This document shows positions 1-7,548 of a stretch of DNA of 64,000 bases, one piece after another (within the stretch, counting starts at the first letter, position 1; the number at the start of each line of letters is the position of its first letter). The notes below the pieces were generated by a model that searched no databases, was not told the DNA's origin, and saw nothing but the letters and a program-made list of their open reading frames with translations. The stretch is from positions 868,001-932,000 of the forward strand of contig CBDDGJ010000003.1 in NCBI GenBank assembly GCA_965227805.1, in the 5' to 3' direction. Position numbers and translations under genes: made by a program. Source of the stretch: CBDDGJ01 sp965227805. Its GTDB lineage: Bacteria; Pseudomonadota; Alphaproteobacteria; RS24.

Positions 1-1
1 G

Positions 2-859
2 GAAAAAATTATGGAGGAGCTTAAAAAGCGCCTCGAAGAACAAAAAAAACGCCATGAAGGCGGTAGCAAATGGATTGGTACCGGCGGCACCTCGCCTTTC
101 GGTGCGGATGGCTATAACCCCGAAGGTGTGCGCATCGGACAAGATAAGAATAAGCAAGGCCGCGCCGTTAAAGTATGGGATAAACGCGAATATAAAAATT
201 TGGATGACAGTGTCGAGCTTGGCACGCGCAATATAAAATTAGCCTTACGGCGTTTGCGCCATTTTGCGCGTGAGGGCAATCCGGACATACTGGACTTGGA
301 TGATACGATTAAATCAACTGCCAATGCCGGTTATCTGGATATTAAACTTGTTCCCGAGCGGCGCAATAAGGTGAAAATATTGGTGTTTTTCGATATTGGC
401 GGGTCTATGGATAGCTATATCCGCCTATGCGAAGAATTATTTTCTGCCGCACGCACCGAGTTTAAGAATATGGAATATTTCTATTTCCATAATTGCCTTT
501 ATGAAGGCGTATGGAAAGATAATCGGCGGCGCCATACCGAAAAGATAGAAACATGGGACGTGCTGCATACCTACCCATCTGATTATAAAGTGATATTTGT
601 CGGGGATGCCTCTATGAGCCCCTATGAAATTAGCTATGCGGGGGGCAGTGTCGAGCATTGGAATGAAGAACCGGGCGGCGTGTGGTTGCAACGCGTAACC
701 GAGATTTATGAAAATGTCGTCTGGCTTAACCCCATTGCCGAGCGTTATTGGGAACACACACCGTCTTTGCAAATGATCAAGCAAATCATCACTGATCGCA
801 TGTATCCCCTAACCCTTGAAGGGCTGGACCACGCCATGCGTGAATTAGGCCGTAGTTAA
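2..859 (+). CDS. VWA domain protein, CoxE-like (5' partial)
   Basis: The frame is open to the left edge of the window, so the N-terminus is missing; the first visible ATG (position 11) is probably internal. Counted from that Met, the C-terminal half is a von Willebrand factor A fold with a MIDAS-type motif DIGGSMD at about residues 128-134, where D, S and the second D would hold a metal ion. The DxGGS variant, the basic stretch before it and a second strand ending VGDASMSP near residue 200 resemble the CoxE-like VWA proteins that usually partner a MoxR-type AAA ATPase encoded nearby. Such pairs act as metal-insertion or assembly chaperones; the client here cannot be told. The partner would lie upstream, outside the window. 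Confidence 0.75.
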   Translation, partial: EKIMEELKKRLEEQKKRHEGGSKWIGTGGTSPFGADGYNPEGVRIGQDKNKQGRAVKVWDKREYKNLDDSVELGTRNIKLALRRLRHFAREGNPDILDLDDTIKSTANAGYLDIKLVPERRNKVKILVFFDIGGSMDSYIRLCEELFSAARTEFKNMEYFYFHNCLYEGVWKDNRRRHTEKIETWDVLHTYPSDYKVIFVGDASMSPYEISYAGGSVEHWNEEPGGVWLQRVTEIYENVVWLNPIAERYWEHTPSLQMIKQIITDRMYPLTLEGLDHAMRELGRS

Positions 860-863
860 AGCG

Positions 864-1199
864 TTACGTATTAGCAGCGTTTAATTTTTGAAAAAAATAG
901 GCTTTCCAGCTTTTCACTGTCTGCATACGGCGGGTGAAGGTCGAATCAGTTTCCAAATCATTGCGCCGCCGTAAAGCCATATCAATCACTGGTTCATTAG
1001 CGTTAAGAAAAAGATTAAAAATATCATTGGAAAAGGCAATTTTAGCCATTTCCAATAAACAGCGCATCTCGCTTAGGGCAAAGAGCCGTTTCCCCGTGGT
1101 AGAAAGTTTTAATTTTCCGTCGGCGTCTTCAACCACACCCAGCCATTTCAAAGCATTGGCATAATAATCATGCTGGCGGGCGCTTATATCATAATCCAT
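864..1199 (-). pseudogene. C-terminal remnant of a restriction-endonuclease-associated protein
   Basis: This 111-residue frame starts inside a recognisable helical domain: RQHDYYANALKWLG matches the RQxDYYxNAxxYLG pattern I associate with a winged-helix-like domain found with type II restriction enzymes (possibly the family now called DUF7226). The same frame continues upstream of the ATG with plausible domain residues (GEEDISKELLF) until a stop near 1268, with no start codon there, which suggests the 5' part of a longer gene was lost. An AAGGAG sequence nine bases before the ATG could still allow translation of the remnant. The strand matches the methyltransferase fragment at 2887-3162, so the two may once have formed one M-R operon. 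The family call is from memory of the motif. Confidence 0.45.
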
Positions 1200-1479
1200 A
1201 AACAGCAGCTCCTTTGATATATCTTCCTCACCAATGCGTAAAAAGGCATGGGATTGGTATATCTATTTGAAAAATTTATGCTAGTCCCATATTTTTTCTC
1301 ACAAATTTCTTGAATTTTTAATAAGTATTTGTTATTATATAATGTGTTTACTGGATTGTAAGCAGGTTTTCGGCACAATTGCCGACTGTGATAGACGGTG
1401 GAAATTCGTCTTGGATATTTGCGGTATATATATCGTATCATCTAGGTGGGTTTTCCTGGTATTGATAAAGGAGAAACTT

Positions 1480-2847
1480 ATGACCAAAAAAACTATCATT
1501 AAATTTGAACAAGTATGTGATCAGTCCTATGAGGGCATTCATCGCTTAACTGGTTTTATTAAAGCACGGGCTTTCATTGATTTGATGAATATTGCGGAAT
1601 TAACAGCTAACCCACGCGAAGCTAAATCCGGCGCAATAACAAATAGCATTATTGATAGCATTAAAATTTCCACGTCTACCTTTCCTTTTAAGACGAAAGG
1701 TATTTTACTTGCTTCAGCAACTCCTCCAAAAGAGTTAGACAGAAAAAGGTTTGAATTAACGTTTGAAGACCCATCGGTTGAAGGGATTTTGGATGGAGGA
1801 CATAATGCATTTGCCATCGCATCCCATGTTTTGAGTTTAATAACGGAAGACGAGTCTCAAATTAGAAAATTAAAATTGTGGGAAGATTTAAAAAAAGAAT
1901 GGGAGACCAACAAACAAAAAATTTTAGAACTTCACGGGCGTGAAAGTGGAAATACCCCCGAGGATATGCGGTCTGGAGAGCTGGATTTTCTAATTCCAAT
2001 AGAAATTCTGGCACCAAATGGAGATGACCTGGAAATCATTGAAAAATTTAAGAATGAAATTCTAGACATTTGTGCTGCACGCAATAATAATGCACAATTA
2101 AAGGTTGATACAAAGGCCAATCAAGCTGGCCATTTTGACGAAATTAGAAAAATATTAAGTCCAGAATTAGAAAAAGAGGTTATCTGGAAAGAAAATACAA
2201 AGGGTAGAATTCCTGTAAGAAACCTTATCGCTTTGTCATGGATTCCATTACCCTTCATTGACCTTCCCAAAGGTTTCACTGCAATCAATCCGCAACAAAT
2301 CTATAGCAGCAAACAAAAATGTATGGATAAATATATAGAGCTTATGAAACATGAGGACATTTCCAAAAATAAGCAAGGTCATTATGAACTAAATAACCCG
2401 CAAGTATTTTCAGCATTTGAGAGATTAATCGAATTACCGAAACTATATGATTTTATTTATGAACACCTACCAGCTGCATATAATACAGCGGGCGGAAAAT
2501 TTGGTAGATTTGATGCAGTTAAATTATATGATAGCAATAAAATAGGAAAAAACTATTTGAGCAAACGACCACGCACGCCATTTTTCAATAAGGAAGTTAT
2601 TTATAAAAGTCCAGATGGATTTGTTGATCCGTTTGTTTATGGATTATCTGCACTTCTTGAGCTGAGTGATGGATGTGTGGTGTGGAAAACCAATCCCACG
2701 CATTTTTTGCAAAATAACTTCAGCCAAATTGTTGCTAATGTATATGATATGTTCAGTCTAACAGGGTATGACCCTCAAAAGTTCGGCAAAAGCACAAGTA
2801 TATATAATGTCATACGGCAACAATTTGAGGTTCTGTTAAAAAAATAA
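1480..2847 (+). CDS. AIPR/DGQHR-like protein, possible phage-defence gene
   Basis: The frame is open from 1342, but the ATG at 1480 has a strong ribosome-binding site (AAAGGAG, six bases before) and the residues ahead of it look like noise, so I start there and get 455 residues. The central motif is GILDGGHNAFAI at about residues 103-112, which resembles the DGGH/DGQHR motif of AIPR (abortive infection phage resistance) and DndB-like proteins. No membrane segment or signal peptide is visible. The gene is clearly more AT-rich than its neighbours and lies between two gene fragments on the other strand, which fits a horizontally acquired defence gene. The family assignment rests on one motif and general character; hypothetical protein is the fallback. 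Confidence 0.5.
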   Translation: MTKKTIIKFEQVCDQSYEGIHRLTGFIKARAFIDLMNIAELTANPREAKSGAITNSIIDSIKISTSTFPFKTKGILLASATPPKELDRKRFELTFEDPSVEGILDGGHNAFAIASHVLSLITEDESQIRKLKLWEDLKKEWETNKQKILELHGRESGNTPEDMRSGELDFLIPIEILAPNGDDLEIIEKFKNEILDICAARNNNAQLKVDTKANQAGHFDEIRKILSPELEKEVIWKENTKGRIPVRNLIALSWIPLPFIDLPKGFTAINPQQIYSSKQKCMDKYIELMKHEDISKNKQGHYELNNPQVFSAFERLIELPKLYDFIYEHLPAAYNTAGGKFGRFDAVKLYDSNKIGKNYLSKRPRTPFFNKEVIYKSPDGFVDPFVYGLSALLELSDGCVVWKTNPTHFLQNNFSQIVANVYDMFSLTGYDPQKFGKSTSIYNVIRQQFEVLLKK

Positions 2848-2886
2848 TGGGGCTGCCATAGATGTTTGAAACATTTATAACCGCTC

Positions 2887-3162
2887 TTAAAGATTTATCA
2901 AATCAGCATTATAATCATTTATAGTAATATTGCCGCCTGCGTTTTTTATCGACCACATAAGCGCGCCGCCCCCAATAAATGGTTCAAAATAATGATTAAA
3001 ACAAGCAGGCAAACGCGCAATCAGCGCAGGCAATATTTGCCGTTTCCCGCCAACCCATTTTACGAATGGCTTGCATGTGGCAGTATGGGGCGATGTTGAA
3101 AATTGCCAGAAGTCATTATGCGCACCTGTTTTATTTTCATCAATTTTAAGTGCGGCATGCAT
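2887..3162 (-). pseudogene. Dam-type (D12 class) adenine methyltransferase, N-terminal fragment
   Basis: The 91 residues contain the N-terminal hallmarks of D12-class N6-adenine DNA methyltransferases: FVKWVGGKRQILP, then FEPFIGGGAL (the SAM-binding motif) and INDYNADLINL. The family is usually about 270-300 residues long, and the catalytic DPPY motif and target-recognition region are absent because a stop follows directly after INL. Beyond the stop the homology fades within about ten codons, where the AIPR-like gene ends on the other strand. The fragment therefore cannot be an active methyltransferase. The first 30 residues before FVKWVGG are unusually long for the family and the true start is uncertain. 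Confidence 0.75.
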
Positions 3163-3232
3163 AGGTGTTCCCCTTTTGTTTTATTTTATAGTCCAGCTTA
3201 AGGAGAGTCGCAAGGTCTGTTTCCACCCCAAT

Positions 3233-3781
3233 TCAAACATGCTTTAGGCTGGTTTTTAGATAGCTATAACCGGTGATAACCGTAAGCAAGGCCGCGAGCC
3301 ATAAGAGGCTAAGGCCGATTTGGGTGTTAAAGGGCAACACCATATCGCCCGTGGGGGCGGCCAATAAAAACCCCAAAGCAAGCATCTGGATAAGGGCTTT
3401 ATATTTCGCCAATGTCGAAACCGGTAAATGCGCGCGTGTCTCCATTAAAAATTCACGCAAGCCCGAAACCAGAATTTCACGGCATAAAATAATCACTGCT
3501 GCCGGCAGGTGCCATGTGGAAATAATGCCTTCATGCACCAAAAGCATGAGCACGGTGGCGATCATCAATTTATCGGCAATCGGGTCGAGCATGCGCCCGA
3601 AATTAGATTGCACCTTGAGCCGGCGTGCAAGCCAGCCATCCAAAAAATCTGATATAGCCGCAACAGAATATATTGCCAAACACAACCAATCCCCCACCGC
3701 CCCCGGAATATAAAAAGCAGCATAAAGCAACGGAATAAGACCAATACGCAAAAGCGTGAGCAGATTTGGAATGTGATACAT
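3233..3781 (-). CDS. pgsA: CDP-diacylglycerol--glycerol-3-phosphate 3-phosphatidyltransferase
   Basis: PgsA makes phosphatidylglycerol phosphate from CDP-diacylglycerol and glycerol 3-phosphate, the committed step to phosphatidylglycerol and cardiolipin, in the inner membrane. The CDP-alcohol phosphatidyltransferase signature is complete: D45, D48, G49, A52, R53, G62, D66 and D70 fall in the D-x2-DG-x2-AR-x8-G-x3-D-x3-D pattern. The rest of the 182 residues is largely hydrophobic and fits several transmembrane helices; the length is normal. It follows uvrC with 11 bases between them, on the same strand, so the two are probably cotranscribed; uvrC-pgsA linkage is common in proteobacteria. Confidence 0.96.
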   Translation of the reverse strand: MYHIPNLLTLLRIGLIPLLYAAFYIPGAVGDWLCLAIYSVAAISDFLDGWLARRLKVQSNFGRMLDPIADKLMIATVLMLLVHEGIISTWHLPAAVIILCREILVSGLREFLMETRAHLPVSTLAKYKALIQMLALGFLLAAPTGDMVLPFNTQIGLSLLWLAALLTVITGYSYLKTSLKHV

Positions 3782-3792
3782 AACGTCCCTTT

Positions 3793-5673
3793 TTAAGATA
3801 ATTTTATAGATTGCGATAGGGGGGTCTCTTGTTCATGGAAATAATCATATATGCGTTGTGCGATACGCGCATTTATGCCCTCCACTTTTTCCAAATCATC
3901 GCGCGCGGCACGCTCTACAGCACCTGCGGAACCAAAATGATGCAAAAGCGCACGTTTGCGCGCCGCGCCAATGCCGCTTATATTATCCAGCTTGGTGCCG
4001 CGAATTTGTTGCTTGCGTTTATGGCGTTGTGCCCCGATGGCAAAGCGATGTGCCTCGTCGCGCAAACGCTGCACATAAAATAAGGCAGGCATATTGGGGG
4101 GGAGAGAAAATTCATCTCGTCCAATCATAAAAAACCGCTCGCGGCCTGCATTGCGGTCTGGCCCTTTGGCAATCCCCACCAGCGGAATATCGTCCAGGCC
4201 CAATTCTTGCATAACCTTATGCGCTACATTAAGCTGCCCGCGCCCTCCATCAATTAAAATCAAATCCGGCCAATTATCACCAGCAGGCTGCTCCTCAGCC
4301 GCAAGCCGTGTGTAGCGGCGGGTAAAGACTTCGCGCATCATTGCGTAATCATCCCCCGCAATGGTGGTCGGATCTTTTATGTTAAATTTGCGATATTGAT
4401 TTTTCATAAAGCCTTCAACGCCCGCCACAATCATACCGCCAATTTGCCCCGTGCCCTGCAAATGGCTATTATCAAATACTTCAATGCGTTGCGGCGGTGC
4501 GTCTAGCGCAAAAATCTCGGCTAGGTCTTTATGCAGTTTCTTTTGCGTTGCGCTTTCCGTCATAAAACGCACCAAAGCCTCTTGTGCATTTTGCGCTGCA
4601 TGGTTCACCAGAAGCAGTTTTTCCCCTCTTTGCGGACGCGAAATCTTAACCTTATGCGTGGCGTAAACACTCAAAGCCTCTTCCAATAGCGCATGGCCAG
4701 ACACATCACAATTTATCAGAATCTGTTTTGGCACGGGGCGATTGGTATAAAATTGCCCCAAAAAAGCCTCTAGCACATCAGCGCGCGCCATATCGCGATC
4801 ATGGCGCGGAAAATAGGCTTTTGTGCCCAAATTCTGGCCAGCGCGAATAAAAAATATCTGCACGCAAATTTGTCCGCCTTGTTCGGCCAGGGCGAGAATA
4901 TCTGCATCTTGCACATGGCGCGGATTGATTGCATTTTCTGCCTGAATATAGGTAAGCGCCCGAATCCGGTCGCGGGCTAAAGCTGCATCTTCAAAATTGA
5001 GCGCCTCACTTGCGGCTTGCATTTTTTGCACTAGCTTTTCCTGCACCTCCCGCGAGCGCCCAGCAAGAAAGGCGCGCGCCTCATCTACCAGATTTTGATA
5101 ATCATCACGCGATACTTCCCCCGTACATGGGGCGGCACAACGCTTAATCTGATAGAGCAGGCAGGGGCGGGTGCGGTTCTTATAAACCGAGTCAGAACAG
5201 GAGCGCAGCAAAAAGGCGCGTTGTAATGCGTTAAGCGCCCGGTTCACTGCTCCTGCAGAAGCAAAGGGGCCAAAATATTGGCCTGCACGTTTCTGGCTTC
5301 CTCTATGCTTAACGAGTTGAGCAATATCATGGTCGCCTGTAAGCAAAATATAGGGGAAAGATTTATCATCACGCAAACGCACATTATAAAATGGCTTGAG
5401 TTTACGAATAAGATTTGCTTCCAGTAATAAAGCATCGGTTTCAGTTTCGGTCCGCACAAATTCCATATCACGCGTTTCATGGATCATGCGTGCAATACGA
5501 TTACTATGCCCATTTAAGCGTGTGTAAGAGGTGACACGATTACGTAGGTTTTTGGCTTTTCCCACATAAAGCACATCACCTACCGCATTAAACATGCGAT
5601 ATACACCGGGTGCCTGCGGTAAAGTGCGCATTTTTGCGCGTATGAGTTCCGTGCCGGTCAGTTTTTCTGTCAT
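3793..5673 (-). CDS. uvrC: UvrABC excinuclease subunit C
   Basis: UvrC makes both incisions in nucleotide excision repair after UvrAB has located the damage. The N-terminal GIY-YIG nuclease is visible (PGVYRM at about 22-27, VLYVGKAKNLRNR at about 34-46). A cysteine-rich segment (C-x6-C-x3-C pattern) lies near residues 160-185, a UVR domain for UvrB contact near 205-240, the RNase H-like second nuclease with IEVFDNSHLQG and DGGRGQL in the C-terminal half, and helix-hairpin-helix motifs near the end (LDNISGIGAARKRALL). The length of 626 residues is typical. Transcription must start in the large gap to its right, 5674-6363. Confidence 0.98.
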   Translation of the reverse strand: MTEKLTGTELIRAKMRTLPQAPGVYRMFNAVGDVLYVGKAKNLRNRVTSYTRLNGHSNRIARMIHETRDMEFVRTETETDALLLEANLIRKLKPFYNVRLRDDKSFPYILLTGDHDIAQLVKHRGSQKRAGQYFGPFASAGAVNRALNALQRAFLLRSCSDSVYKNRTRPCLLYQIKRCAAPCTGEVSRDDYQNLVDEARAFLAGRSREVQEKLVQKMQAASEALNFEDAALARDRIRALTYIQAENAINPRHVQDADILALAEQGGQICVQIFFIRAGQNLGTKAYFPRHDRDMARADVLEAFLGQFYTNRPVPKQILINCDVSGHALLEEALSVYATHKVKISRPQRGEKLLLVNHAAQNAQEALVRFMTESATQKKLHKDLAEIFALDAPPQRIEVFDNSHLQGTGQIGGMIVAGVEGFMKNQYRKFNIKDPTTIAGDDYAMMREVFTRRYTRLAAEEQPAGDNWPDLILIDGGRGQLNVAHKVMQELGLDDIPLVGIAKGPDRNAGRERFFMIGRDEFSLPPNMPALFYVQRLRDEAHRFAIGAQRHKRKQQIRGTKLDNISGIGAARKRALLHHFGSAGAVERAARDDLEKVEGINARIAQRIYDYFHEQETPLSQSIKLS

Positions 5674-6363
5674 TTCAGCTAAACTTTACCATAATTTTAT
5701 AAAAATAGTGAAGCGGGTAATGATTATTTTAGCGACTTAACTCTATAATTTATATAGCTATTTTCTTATTTATCCTGTCTTTTTTAGGTGAAATGGGCTT
5801 GTGGATAACTATGTGGGTAATCATACACGCTGCACACGCTTAAAATAGGTCATGAATCAACTAGAACAGGAACTTAAAAGAAAAGTGTATATAAAGCGTT
5901 GATTTTTATAGACAAAAATATGAATACATGAATTATGTTTTTTTTCATATAATTATTATAGGGAAAATATACTATCCGTTGACTTGTGAAAAAAAACGCT
6001 CGCGGCCATTTTTTTAGTAATTATAAAGATTTAGCATAGAAAACCTTATCTATCTTCTAAAATACAAGCCCGTAAATGCGAAATCCATATTTTTCTATTA
6101 TATAAATCGGGTGTAAAATAAATATAAATTATGTGGACAACTCTGTGCAAAATCAGCTTTATTTTTTCATTTGGGGCTTGACTTAACGGTTGTCACCTCA
6201 GGGGAAATAAGCATTATCATTGGGAGTGGAGAAAAGGCCTCTCGTAACATATTGTTTTATATAAGAAAAATAAACTAGATTTCGCAAACAAAAATTATGC
6301 CGGAAATATGACCATGAATTAAAATATTTACAATGAAATAATCCGAATTGTGAAAAACCTTCC
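5674..6363. other. AT-rich 690-bp intergenic region with DnaA-box-like sites
   Basis: No convincing gene lies in this gap between uvrC and folB. It is strongly AT-rich and holds one exact DnaA box on the minus strand (TGTGGATAA at 5800-5808, complement of TTATCCACA). Two near matches follow: TGTGGGTAA at 5812-5820 and TGTGGACAA at 6132-6140. All three have the same orientation. The uvrC promoter must also lie here. The region could be a replication origin, a DnaA-titrating site or simply an AT-rich promoter region; the sequence alone does not decide. Confidence 0.4.
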
Positions 6364-6753
6364 TTATTCAGCCTGATAACGCTCTATCTCAATACCTGCA
6401 TTTTGCGCGTCACGAATTGCCTCGGGCTTTGCGAGCCGCAATTTTATATATGCAATCCGTTTATCACGCAAAATATGTGCACATATATCTTCGGCCAGTA
6501 TTTCAATAAGATCGACATGCCCGCGCGCTAAAATATGCCTTATTTCATTTACCAAATGTTCATAGCACACAATATCGTGAATGTTTTGCGGTGGCTTAGC
6601 GGTTTCGTGCACATTTACACTCAGATCAATCAAAAGCGGTTGTGGTGCGGTGCGTTCATGCGGGTGAATACCAATATATGTATGCACGCACAAGCCTGAT
6701 ACAAAAACCCGCCGCATGGCATGCGCGGCATCATTGCGTATAAAATTTGTCAT
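6364..6753 (-). CDS. folB: Dihydroneopterin aldolase family protein
   Basis: FolB cleaves 7,8-dihydroneopterin to 6-hydroxymethyl-dihydropterin and glycolaldehyde in folate synthesis, or epimerises related pterins. The 129 residues show the family order: VFVSGLCVHTYIGIHPHERTAPQ near the N-terminus, then a tyrosine in VCYEHLVNEI and LIEILAEDICAHIL in the second half. A C-terminal strand follows (IKLRLAKPEAI), carrying a lysine and the Pro-Glu expected near the active site. The length fits the T-fold family. It starts three bases after the stop of the reductase gene that precedes it on the same strand, so the two are almost certainly one operon for pterin metabolism. Confidence 0.88.
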   Translation of the reverse strand: MTNFIRNDAAHAMRRVFVSGLCVHTYIGIHPHERTAPQPLLIDLSVNVHETAKPPQNIHDIVCYEHLVNEIRHILARGHVDLIEILAEDICAHILRDKRIAYIKLRLAKPEAIRDAQNAGIEIERYQAE

Positions 6754-6756
6754 GGG

Positions 6757-7521
6757 CTACTCCTTAACCTCTACCACATCCGGCGTTTGCCATGCTAAAT
6801 GCTGGCCGCCATCAATGGCCAGCATTTGTCCGGTTAAGGTTTTTGCTTCAAGTAAAAAGCATATAGCCTGTAAAATATCTTGCGCAGTCGCTCCACCAGA
6901 AAGCGGGGTTAGCTCTGCCTGTTTGGCAAATTCATCCTCGCTTTGGCGTGGATTAGGCAAAATCGGCCCTGGCCCGATTGCATTTACCCGAATGGTGCGC
7001 GGCGCAAGCGCTTGCGCCAAGGTTTGTGTAAGCGTCCACAGGCCGGATTTTGAAATTGTATAGCTGGTAAAGTGCGGATTAAGCCGCCATACACGCTGGT
7101 CGATAATATTGATAATAGAACTTCCAGGCAGGGCCTGTTTGACAAAGTCACGCGCCAATATAGCCGGGGCGCGTAAATTGATATTCATATGCAGATCCCA
7201 GCTTTGGGTCGTAAGGGCATCAATGTCATCATACTCAAAAAGGGCAGCATTATTGATAAGCGCATTTATTGGCCCCAACTGATTATATGCGTGCGCTATA
7301 ATCTGCGCCACCGCATCACTATCCGCCAAATCCGCTTTTATTGCTATGGCACGGCGCCCCTGTTCTTTAAGTGCTGTAATAATATCATCGGCGTCTTTTT
7401 GTGCATGATGATAATGCAAGGCAATATCCCACCCTTTTTCAGCCAAACCCAGAGCGATTGCCCGCCCAATACGTTTTGCCGCGCCGGTAATCAATATGGT
7501 TTTGGGTTTATCTTGCGTCAT
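6757..7521 (-). CDS. SDR oxidoreductase, probable pteridine (dihydromonapterin) reductase
   Basis: This is a classical short-chain dehydrogenase of 254 residues. The cofactor motif reads TGAAKRIG, that is TGx3RxG with arginine in place of the usual middle glycine, which is the mark of PTR1/FolM-type NADPH-dependent pteridine reductases. NNAALFE (NNAG-like motif) and the catalytic YTISK follow, then the GPGPILP loop and the C-terminal IDGGQHL. Its partner directly downstream is folB, which supports a role in reducing dihydropterins or dihydrofolate. It may back up or replace a conventional dihydrofolate reductase. The exact substrate cannot be read from sequence. Confidence 0.8.
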   Translation of the reverse strand: MTQDKPKTILITGAAKRIGRAIALGLAEKGWDIALHYHHAQKDADDIITALKEQGRRAIAIKADLADSDAVAQIIAHAYNQLGPINALINNAALFEYDDIDALTTQSWDLHMNINLRAPAILARDFVKQALPGSSIINIIDQRVWRLNPHFTSYTISKSGLWTLTQTLAQALAPRTIRVNAIGPGPILPNPRQSEDEFAKQAELTPLSGGATAQDILQAICFLLEAKTLTGQMLAIDGGQHLAWQTPDVVEVKE

Positions 7522-7548
7522 ATATGGTCTTTTTATAAGTGTTGATGG

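Noticed and set aside
1184..1441. 85-residue minus-strand frame before the AIPR-like gene
   Set aside because: It has no domain-like pattern and overlaps the better supported frame of the restriction-associated remnant, which runs in another phase.
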